DNA of 64,000 bases. Origin: Kitasatospora sp. MAP12-44. Its GTDB lineage: Bacteria > Actinomycetota > Actinomycetes > Streptomycetales > Streptomycetaceae. Positions 16,285 to 22,906 of the stretch are shown here, piece after piece. The stretch is from assembly GCF_029892095.1 (NCBI RefSeq), contig NZ_JARZAE010000004.1, positions 8,776,453-8,840,452 on the forward strand, given 5' to 3'. The notes under the pieces are model-generated. The model saw only the letters and a program-made list of their open reading frames with translations. It did no database searches and had not been told where the DNA came from. Numbering within the stretch: the first letter of the stretch is position 1; the number at the start of each line of letters is the position of its first letter. The translations under genes were made by a program, and so were the position numbers.

Positions 16285-18477
16285 TCAGCCGAGGGTGGAG
16301 GTGGGGTCGCCGTCATGGCCGGCGGGCAGGCCGAGGTGGTGGACGAGGATCTCGGTGTCGAGGTCTTCGAGGTCGGCGAGGATCTCGCCGACGGTGCGGC
16401 GGCGCATGTTGGCGTCGATGGCCGCATCGAGGTCGGGGATGCCGTCGGGGTTGTCGTAGTGGGCGAAGACCTCCTCGACGGGCAGGCCGCGGACCCGGAA
16501 CGGGGTGGTCCGCTGGCCGTCGAGGTTGATCGACATGACGTAGTGGTACTTGGGGAGTTCGGTGATCGTTTCCGGGGTGAGGTGGCTGTTCCAGCGGCGC
16601 GCGACGAACGCGGCCTCGTCGTAGTCCGCCGCGCATGTGGCGAGCAGCGACTGGTTCTGCAGCAGCGCCTGGCGGGTGACCGCGCTCAGGCGTAGTGCCA
16701 TCTGCGTCATCCCGACGAATCGGACCTCGTACTTGCGCAGCTGCTCGGCGATCGCGGCGAGGAATCCCTTGGAGGAGGAGTCCAGGGCGGTCAGCTCGTC
16801 GCCCCAGGCCCAGAACGTCCTGCGCTGGTCGCGGGGGGTGTCCTGACGGGAGAGGCCGGCGCGGTGCAGGTCGTGGATGAGCAGGCAGGAGACCAGGGCG
16901 TCGGACTCGGACCCGGACGGGCAGACGAAGACGACCTTGTTCTCGTCCATGGCGGTGCGGATGTCGTAGCCGGAACGGGGCGAGCCGAAGAACGCCTGCA
17001 GCGACTGGGAGGTGTCGAGGCGGTCGATCGCGTAGGTGACGGTCGGCACCGAGTCCTTCGCCAGGGTGGGGAACGTGCGCTCCCAGTAGTCCCGGACCCG
17101 TCGGGGCAGCTTCGGCAGAAGTGCCCAGCGCCACTCCTCGTCCGTCAGCCAGCTCCTGATCTGAAAGACCGTGCACTGCGCTTCGGGCCGTCCGGCGGCG
17201 ACGGCCTGCAGGTTGAGTAGGGCCAGCGCCTGAGCGGTGCGGGCGAGGATCGTGCGGGCACGTGGGGCGTGGTCGCCCCATTCCTGGGCCGCGGCGATGC
17301 CCTCGACCACTGAGCGCACGGTGTCCTGCACGTCCGCGACAGTGCGGCCCTCCATCGAGAGCGGGTTCCAGGACACGACCATCTGGTCCGGTGTCGCTTT
17401 GGCGAGGTTGATCTCCCACACCCGTTCGGCGATGTGGGGGTGCGCCAGGTAGGGCTTGGCCCGCACCCACGCCTCGCTGTGCGGGTCCAGGAACCAGGTG
17501 CCGTACCCGTTGTGGGCCAGTGCGATGCACTGCACGAGCGCGGCCTCGGTCTTGCCGTGGCCGGACTTGCCGAGGGCTAGGCCGAAGAGCAGGTCCTTCA
17601 CGCGGGCGGCGCCGATCCGCTCGACGCCGTCGGGGTAGACGACCGCGCCGAGCGGGACCAGGTCGCGCTGGCCGGTGTAGACGGGCAGCGTCGCCGGCGC
17701 GGGTGGGACCAGGCCGCCGGAGCGGACCACCCCGGAGGCGTGGCACCGGACGGTCGGTGGCTTGAGGAACCCGGCGAGCTCGGGCACGGTCAGCCACTGC
17801 CGGCGCTTCGGTGCGAACTCCCCGCTGTCGAACCGCTGGTCGAAGGCAGCGATGGCCCGCCGGGTGCGGGGCCGGTGCGCCTTCAGGTAGTTCTCGCCGC
17901 TGGTGGCGGCGAAGACGGCGAGTAGCTGGTGCATGCGCTCCAGCGCGGCCTGCGGGTGTGCGGCCTGGGTGCGCAGCAGCAGCTGGACGGCGAAGACCGC
18001 GCCGCCGGGCTCGAACTTGCCCACCGCGTCGCGGACGTCGGTCATCCGCGGCAATCGAGCACCGCGCCCGGCACTGCCGCTCGACGAGCCGCCGGACCAG
18101 GCGGCGGTGAACGACTCCACCAGCCCCGCTCCCCAGAGGCTGCCGGTCAGTTTCTCGCCGTAGGCGGTGGGGCCGCGGCGCTTGGAGCGGGCCAGCAGGC
18201 GTCGGCGTCGGCGGGCCAGGCGGCGCTGGGGGACGGGGACCAGGTCGAGGATGACGTCAGCTGCCTCACCGTCCTGGGTCCGCACGGAGGACAGCGCGGT
18301 GGCGAGTTGTTGCAGCGGATCGGGCGTCAGGCCGAGCGCGGCCAGCGGCTGGTGGTCGGACAGGGCCAGGACCAGCTCGGCCCGCTCGACGTACACCGGC
18401 CGCGTCGGCCGGGCGGCATCGTCACTGGCGGCCTCGTCACCGTTGGGCTTGGCGAGGCTGATGGTTGCCGCGCTCAC
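16285..18477 (-). CDS. TraG/VirD4-like type IV coupling ATPase
   Basis: This 730-aa protein has a P-loop GKSGHGKT (residues 303-310), FLDPHSEAW and VVFVCPSGSESDAL. The Walker B-like segment is FWAWGDELTALDSSS, and VRFVGMTQMALRL follows in a Gln-containing sensor position. This is the FtsK/VirD4/TraG superfamily of DNA pumps that bring the transfer substrate to a type IV channel. No transmembrane helix is evident in it; the preceding overlapping gene encodes one and may supply the anchor. The GTG at 18477 overlaps that gene's TGA. Actinobacterial annotations often say only ATP/GTP-binding protein. Confidence 0.87.
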   Translation of the reverse strand: MSAATISLAKPNGDEAASDDAARPTRPVYVERAELVLALSDHQPLAALGLTPDPLQQLATALSSVRTQDGEAADVILDLVPVPQRRLARRRRRLLARSKRRGPTAYGEKLTGSLWGAGLVESFTAAWSGGSSSGSAGRGARLPRMTDVRDAVGKFEPGGAVFAVQLLLRTQAAHPQAALERMHQLLAVFAATSGENYLKAHRPRTRRAIAAFDQRFDSGEFAPKRRQWLTVPELAGFLKPPTVRCHASGVVRSGGLVPPAPATLPVYTGQRDLVPLGAVVYPDGVERIGAARVKDLLFGLALGKSGHGKTEAALVQCIALAHNGYGTWFLDPHSEAWVRAKPYLAHPHIAERVWEINLAKATPDQMVVSWNPLSMEGRTVADVQDTVRSVVEGIAAAQEWGDHAPRARTILARTAQALALLNLQAVAAGRPEAQCTVFQIRSWLTDEEWRWALLPKLPRRVRDYWERTFPTLAKDSVPTVTYAIDRLDTSQSLQAFFGSPRSGYDIRTAMDENKVVFVCPSGSESDALVSCLLIHDLHRAGLSRQDTPRDQRRTFWAWGDELTALDSSSKGFLAAIAEQLRKYEVRFVGMTQMALRLSAVTRQALLQNQSLLATCAADYDEAAFVARRWNSHLTPETITELPKYHYVMSINLDGQRTTPFRVRGLPVEEVFAHYDNPDGIPDLDAAIDANMRRRTVGEILADLEDLDTEILVHHLGLPAGHDGDPTSTLG

Positions 18478-18938
18478 TGGGACGCCTGGGCGGGTTCGGT
18501 GAAGCGGACCGGCTGGATGGCCTGGCCGGGCGTGGTGGAGCGGACCTCGACCTCGGCGAAGCCGGGCATGCCCAGGATCGCCGCGGCCTGGGCGGGGCCT
18601 TCGAGCAGGCAGCGCATCCGGCCGCCGTCGGCGGTGTAGCGCAGCCGGACAGCCGCTCCCCGGGCCGGGACGCTACCGACGGCGTGCCGCACCCGGGCCA
18701 GGTGGTGGCTGAACCGCACCACCTCGGACTCGCCCGGGTCGAAGCTGGACGTCGGCACGACCTCCACGCTGGTCCTGTCGGCGAGTGCGGCCCGGGCCTT
18801 GCGGATGCGCCACCGAACCACGACGGCCCAGACGCCGGCCGTGGCGAGGCCGGTGGCTCCCAGGTACGGGGAGAGCAGCACCGCCTGGTGGGCGGTGTCG
18901 AGGAGCGGCTGCATCCCGGGCAGCGAGTCGGCCCTCAT
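18474..18938 (-). CDS. Single-pass membrane protein of the conjugation operon
   Basis: This 154-aa protein has one strong transmembrane segment near residues 17-40 (LLSPYLGATGLATAGVWAVV), a basic juxtamembrane WRIRKARAAL and a soluble domain (VVPTSSFDPGESEVVRF, MRCLLEGPAQAA). It is coupled by GTGA to the TraG-like ATPase and could be its membrane anchor or regulator. ATG 18938 is preceded by a weak CCAGGCGG. No family name was recognised. Confidence 0.75.
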   Translation of the reverse strand: MRADSLPGMQPLLDTAHQAVLLSPYLGATGLATAGVWAVVVRWRIRKARAALADRTSVEVVPTSSFDPGESEVVRFSHHLARVRHAVGSVPARGAAVRLRYTADGGRMRCLLEGPAQAAAILGMPGFAEVEVRSTTPGQAIQPVRFTEPAQASQ

Positions 18939-19105
18939 GCCGGTACCGCCTGGAGGTCGAAGCGGTTGGGTGGGAGCACGGCGGCCTCCTGGTCGATGAC
19001 GGCGGAAAATCCCTTCACCTGGCCCAAGCCGTCGCACGGGGCCGGTTCAGACACGGCCGACCAAGGCGTTATCAAGCCGTTATCAAAGGATGTCCAGTGA
19101 CAGCC

Positions 19106-19230
19106 GTGTAGGTTCCCGTTCGATCTTGCGCGCGGGGCTCAGCTGACCAGCAGTCATGCCCGCTGTCCCACCGAGATTGCGCATGCCGCGTTCCACTGAT
19201 CTTGCACTTCCCTCGGCACCGGTCTCCCGC
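19106..19230 (+). repeat. 125-bp direct repeat, copy 1
   Basis: This 125-base block starts gtgtaggttcccgttcgatc and recurs at 19521-19645 with 4 mismatches. It includes the 11-base sequence that forms the left end of the cassette. It shows no coding signal of its own. Confidence 0.85.
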
Positions 19231-19289
19231 TTCCCTAAGCTGGTGCTGACGGCAGGCTCCCTGGCCACCCGACCGCACGGAGGATGCGA

Positions 19290-19469
19290 ATGTCGAAGCA
19301 CGTGATCTCACTGGTCGGCCTCCAAGCTGAGGAGCAGGCGAGGATCCTGGAAGATGCCATCGCTGGGCGGATGATCGAAGAACGAGTGGATGTCGGGACC
19401 GCAGGCGGCATCGTCTTCCGGCGCCCTCTGCTCACGCCCATGTCGGGTAGCGAAGCCGCGTCGGAGTGA
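19290..19469 (+). CDS. Small hypothetical protein between direct repeats
   Basis: This 59-aa reading frame starts MSKHVISLVGLQAEEQARIL at ATG 19290, with ACGGAGGA about 6 bases upstream. The product is short, with an amphipathic helical first half (LQAEEQARILEDAIAGRMIE) and a basic-hydrophobic tail. It is enclosed by the two 125-bp repeats, and a 16-bp hairpin follows 3 bases after its stop. No family was recognised. The good ribosome site and terminator-like hairpin favour a real gene. Confidence 0.55.
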   Translation: MSKHVISLVGLQAEEQARILEDAIAGRMIEERVDVGTAGGIVFRRPLLTPMSGSEAASE

Positions 19470-19472
19470 CGA

Positions 19473-19517
19473 CCCGCTGATCTTGCGCACGCGTACGGCG
19501 GGCGCAAGATCAGCGGG
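19473..19517 (+). repeat. Perfect 16-bp stem-loop CCCGCTGATCTTGCGC
   Basis: CCCGCTGATCTTGCGC (19473-19488) pairs perfectly with 19502-19517 around a 13-base loop. It lies 3 bases after the small gene's stop, where a terminator would be. The CTGATCTTGCGC core also occurs in the hairpin at 21664-21708, which suggests a cassette-specific repeat rather than a simple terminator. Confidence 0.75.
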
Positions 19518-19520
19518 TGA

Positions 19521-19645
19521 GTGTAGGTTCCCGTTCGATCTTGGGCGCGGGGCTCAGTTGACCAGCAGTCATGCCCGCTGTCCCACCGAGATTGCGCATG
19601 CCGCGTTCCACTGATCTTGCACTTCCCTCGGCGCCGGTCCCCCGC
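19521..19645 (+). repeat. 125-bp direct repeat, copy 2
   Basis: This is the second copy of the block at 19106-19230, about 97 percent identical by eye. It lies 3 bases after the perfect stem-loop and 90 bases before the pentapeptide-repeat gene, so it may carry that gene's promoter. Confidence 0.85.
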
Positions 19646-19735
19646 CTGAGTGCATCCGAGTGGTCTTCCCGCGAAACGACGCCGGGATGGTGTCGAAGTG
19701 TCCAGCGCAAACAACCCCTGCGCTGTGCTGTCGAT

Positions 19736-20944
19736 ATGCACATCAAGCGGTCAGAAGACTGGAAGCCAAGCCAATACCTGGCACCGGCCGCCCTCATCCT
19801 GGTGGTGGGGGCATTCGTCGTAGCGCTGTGGCGGGCCCCCTGGTGGCTCGACCACCAATATCTGAAGGCCGGACTCACGCCGGCCGAGGCGACTACGGTG
19901 TCGGGGTTGCGCACCGCACTGGTGGCACTCGGAGCCGGGATCCTGGCCGTCGCCGGATTGTTTTACACCCACCACACCTTGCAGCAGACCCGGATCAGGG
20001 ACCGCAGCGAGGCAAAACTTGCCCAATCGGGGCAGTTCACAGACCGGTTCGGCAAAGCGATCGGCCAGATGGCCTCGGATAAGCCAGTCGAACAGCTTGG
20101 CGGCATCTACGCACTGGAACGGATCATGTGGGACTCGCCCGAGGACCACTCGACAATCGTGGAAGTGCTCGCGGCATTCGTCCGCGGGCAATCCCCTGCG
20201 CCAGAGGAGTCCGCCGCATTCGAGCAAACCCTTGAGCAGGCCACCGGATCGAGCCGACGCCCTGCTCGGTTGCTCCCTGCGAGCCTGTCACGGCTGTTCC
20301 GGACCGTTTCGCCGATCACGTCTCGGACGGACCCTGCCTTGTCAGACTTCATGCCCCTTCCCATCTGGCACACCATCACCGAGCCGGTACAAGCGGCGTT
20401 GACCGTGCTCGGGCGCCGACCCCCGGATCGGCCCGAGCTCTTCCGCCTCAACCTAAGAAACACAGATCTTCGCGGCGCGGTCCTGCACGGGGCCCACCTT
20501 GAGGCCGCGGACCTGACCGGGGCCCACCTGGAGGGCGCGACGCTGGACGGGGCCCACCTGGAGCATGCGACGCTGGGCGCGGCTTACCTGCGGTACACGA
20601 CCCTGAGCGAGGCCCATCTGGAGCACGCGGACCTGGGCGGGACCCATCTGGAGCACGCGATCCTGAGCGAGGCTTACCTGAGAGGAGCGGACCTCCGCTT
20701 TGCCAACCTGAAGGCCGCGGACCTGACCGGGGCCCATCTGGAGGACACGGACCTGACGATTCCAAACCAGCCCAGCGCGTACTTGGGCGGGAGGACCCAC
20801 AACCACTCCTTGACCGTTGACCAACTTGTGGCTGCACGTCCCTTCAAGAACACCCGACTGCCAGCGGATCTGGCGGCCGATCGTCGGGTCATGGCACGGG
20901 TGGCGGAGGTAGAAACGGACCAGCCCGATGGGCTTCCGAAATAA
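19736..20944 (+). CDS. Pentapeptide-repeat protein with N-terminal membrane helices
   Basis: This 402-aa protein has two transmembrane segments near the N-terminus (YLAPAALILVVGAFVVALW and ALVALGAGILAVAGLFY). A cytoplasmic motif follows (GQFTDRFGKAIGQMASDKPV, EQLGGIYALERIMWDSPEDH). The C-terminal domain is about 24 A(D/N)LxG-type pentapeptides (LRGAVLHGAHLEAADLTGAH and onward), which fold as a right-handed beta helix. The alternation GAHLE/HATL is strongly regular and GC-rich. Proteins of this layout are common in Streptomyces but have no proven role. ATG 19736 has no clear ribosome site. Its codon use looks less GC-biased in the first third, consistent with transfer. Confidence 0.85.
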   Translation: MHIKRSEDWKPSQYLAPAALILVVGAFVVALWRAPWWLDHQYLKAGLTPAEATTVSGLRTALVALGAGILAVAGLFYTHHTLQQTRIRDRSEAKLAQSGQFTDRFGKAIGQMASDKPVEQLGGIYALERIMWDSPEDHSTIVEVLAAFVRGQSPAPEESAAFEQTLEQATGSSRRPARLLPASLSRLFRTVSPITSRTDPALSDFMPLPIWHTITEPVQAALTVLGRRPPDRPELFRLNLRNTDLRGAVLHGAHLEAADLTGAHLEGATLDGAHLEHATLGAAYLRYTTLSEAHLEHADLGGTHLEHAILSEAYLRGADLRFANLKAADLTGAHLEDTDLTIPNQPSAYLGGRTHNHSLTVDQLVAARPFKNTRLPADLAADRRVMARVAEVETDQPDGLPK

Positions 20945-21096
20945 CCGAGGGTGTTCCTGCTCCATGTAGTGGGTTCCACTCGTAATCTTGATTCAGCTTC
21001 AGAGCGTGGTGGTGAACCGGGTGGTGTTCGGTGGGATCGGGCCGGGGATGCAGAAACAGACGGCGTCCTCGTCCCAGAAGCAGCGAACCCAGCGTG

Positions 21097-21441
21097 TCAC
21101 TGGTTCACCGTGTCGAAGGGCTCGTCGTGCCAGCGCCAGCCGGCTGTGCCGCCGTCGTGGATGTGCAGCATGAACTCAGCGACCGGGCTGCCGTCGGGAA
21201 ACGTCATGGTGAGCACACTGCGCATTCGGAAGTAGCACGCGTCGATCTGCTCCCAGTCTTCCTCGTCGACAGCCCGTTCCTGCTCCGCGAAGAGCGGACG
21301 GAACTCTTCAAAGCCGGGAAGTGTCTCGACGTCGGCGTGTATCCAGGGCCAATCGGCGCCGGTCACAGCCAGCCGGGCAATCTCTTGGCCACCGTGGTGG
21401 AGCCGCCAGATACTGCCGGTGGCCAGGTTCGGGTTGGTCAT
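21097..21441 (-). CDS. Conserved hypothetical protein
   Basis: This roughly 114-aa acidic protein (MTNPNLATGSIWRLHHGGQE, then TLPGFEEFRPLFAEQERAVD and LHIHDGGTAGWRWHDEP) belongs to a hypothetical family that recurs in Streptomyces. No catalytic motif was recognised. The start is uncertain: in-frame ATGs at 21441 and 21450 and an upstream TTG are possible, and only a G-rich stretch very close to ATG 21441 resembles a ribosome site. It lies inside the candidate cassette and is oriented opposite to the pentapeptide gene. The 230 bases upstream (21478-21663) show no gene. Confidence 0.68.
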   Translation of the reverse strand: MTNPNLATGSIWRLHHGGQEIARLAVTGADWPWIHADVETLPGFEEFRPLFAEQERAVDEEDWEQIDACYFRMRSVLTMTFPDGSPVAEFMLHIHDGGTAGWRWHDEPFDTVNQ

Positions 21442-21663
21442 ACCCCCCATGATGGCGATCACCGCTGACAAGCAGGGAGTGAGATCACGGAACGACCGTC
21501 ACGGGTCTGGTGAGACCGGCCAGATCAGATGAGACTCAATCCAGCATGAAAGGTGAAAACCGGGCACAGCCGGCCACGCTCGCCGGGAATCGGTCGACTA
21601 CCGCCTGAGACAGGTGAGAAGCCACCAGGTCCCGTGAGACCGGACAATAGACGAACTCGCAGT

Positions 21664-21708
21664 CCCACTGATCTTGCGCATGCGCAACTTAGGCGCAGAA
21701 TCAGTGGG
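21664..21708. repeat. Imperfect stem-loop related to 19473-19517
   Basis: CCCACTGATCTTGCGC (21664-21679) pairs with 21693-21708 at 14 of 16 positions. It shares the CTGATCTTGCGC core with the perfect stem at 19473 and lies 17 bases inside the right end of the cassette. Confidence 0.65.
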
Positions 21709-21742
21709 AAAGCGCAAAGTGAAATGGGAACCTACAGGCCGA

Positions 21743-22906
21743 TCAGCTCGCCACTACCCGCCGCACGGCGAGGACAGTGCCGTGGGTGGCCACCTCGACG
21801 ACGTCGACCACCGCTCCGGTGTGCGGCGCCTGCACCAGAAGTCCTTGGCCGATGGCCATGGCGACGTGCCCGGGCTGGGCGACTGTTCCCTCCGTGAAGA
21901 CGAGGTCGCCTGGGCGCAGCGCGGCGGGGTCGACCGGGACGGCGGTCCCCTGATTGACCTGGTCGTAGGTGGTCCGTTCCAGGGTGATGCCGGCGACGCC
22001 GTAGGCGCGCTGCACCAGGGACGAGCAGTCGCACCGCCCGGCCGGATCGCTGCCGTGGGGATTGGTGCACTGCCCGCCCCACTGGTAGGGCGTGCCGAGT
22101 TGGCCGAGCGCCCACTGGATCGCGGTATGCACCGCGACAGGCGTGTCCTGGGGGATGGTGTAGCCGGCCGGGAGTGTGCCGGGTGGGATCGTCCCGGCGG
22201 CGGCCTGGTCCGGCGTAGTGCACCCGCCAGCACTCCACGGGGCCGTGCCGCCGGGTGGCGGTGCGGTAGCCGGCTGGCCGAGTGTGGGGGCGATGGCCTG
22301 CTGCAGTGCGGTCGCGAGCGGCTCGTGCGGGGCGTAGGCGTCGGGGTGGCCGGAGAGTTGCACCTTCTGGGCGGCGTCGGTGAGCGGCAGTTGCTCCCAG
22401 CCGGGCACGGCGAGCAGTGCGGTGTAGAACCTGGTGCTCGCGTAGACGGGGTCGTTGATCTGCTGCGCGGTGCCCCAGCCCTGGGAGGGGCGTTGCTGGA
22501 ACAGTCCGACGGAGTCCCGGTCCCCGCTGGGGCGGTTGCGCAGGTCGGATTCCTGGAGCGCGGTGGCGAGCGCGATGATCTGGCCGCGGGCCGGGACGTC
22601 CAACTGGACGCCGGTCGCCACGATGGTCTTGGCGTTGGGGAGCTGCTCGCCCGGCACGTCCAGGCCCGGCACCTGGACGCTGGCGGGGGAGCCGTTCAGC
22701 GCCTGGCCGACCTGCTGGGTGAGTTGGGCGGTGTCGGCATCCGTCAGCGTGGCGCCGGGGCAGGGCGCCCGGGCCTGCCGGGCTTTGTCGGCCTGGTCCT
22801 GGGCGAGGCCGGCGGCGTGGGCGGCGACCACGGCGGTCAGGACCAGGCCGAGGACGAGCAGGAGGGCTGCGCCGCCGAGCAGGCGGCCGGTGCGCGTGAT
22901 CATCAT
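21743..22906 (-). CDS. Bifunctional wall hydrolase: lytic domain plus NlpC/P60
   Basis: This 387-aa protein has an N-terminal membrane anchor (LLGGAALLLVLGLVLTAVVA), a transglycosylase-like domain (IIALATALQESDLRNRPSGD, VGLFQQRPSQGWG, where the Glu of QESD is the likely acid) and a C-terminal NlpC/P60 peptidase. In the latter RCDCSSLVQRAYG carries the catalytic Cys, GHVAMAIG the His, and APHTG follows. It would cut peptidoglycan to let the conjugation channel through, like TcpG/VirB1-type proteins. ATGATG at 22906 overlaps the stop of the VirB6-like gene. Its stop lies only 6 bases from the right end of the cassette. Confidence 0.9.
   Translation of the reverse strand: MMITRTGRLLGGAALLLVLGLVLTAVVAAHAAGLAQDQADKARQARAPCPGATLTDADTAQLTQQVGQALNGSPASVQVPGLDVPGEQLPNAKTIVATGVQLDVPARGQIIALATALQESDLRNRPSGDRDSVGLFQQRPSQGWGTAQQINDPVYASTRFYTALLAVPGWEQLPLTDAAQKVQLSGHPDAYAPHEPLATALQQAIAPTLGQPATAPPPGGTAPWSAGGCTTPDQAAAGTIPPGTLPAGYTIPQDTPVAVHTAIQWALGQLGTPYQWGGQCTNPHGSDPAGRCDCSSLVQRAYGVAGITLERTTYDQVNQGTAVPVDPAALRPGDLVFTEGTVAQPGHVAMAIGQGLLVQAPHTGAVVDVVEVATHGTVLAVRRVVAS

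Larger units (their letters stand above)
19107..21736. mobile_element. Candidate 2.6-kb cassette with inverted ends
   Basis: The left boundary starts TGTAGGTTCCC and the right boundary read on the reverse strand also starts TGTAGGTTCCC. Over the next 14 positions 9 more bases agree, ending in TTGCGC on both sides. The segment lies between two genes of the minus-strand conjugation operon and contains genes of other orientation. No transposase or integrase is inside and no clear target duplication was found, so it would have to be moved in trans or be an old remnant. The boundaries are inference. Confidence 0.5.
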
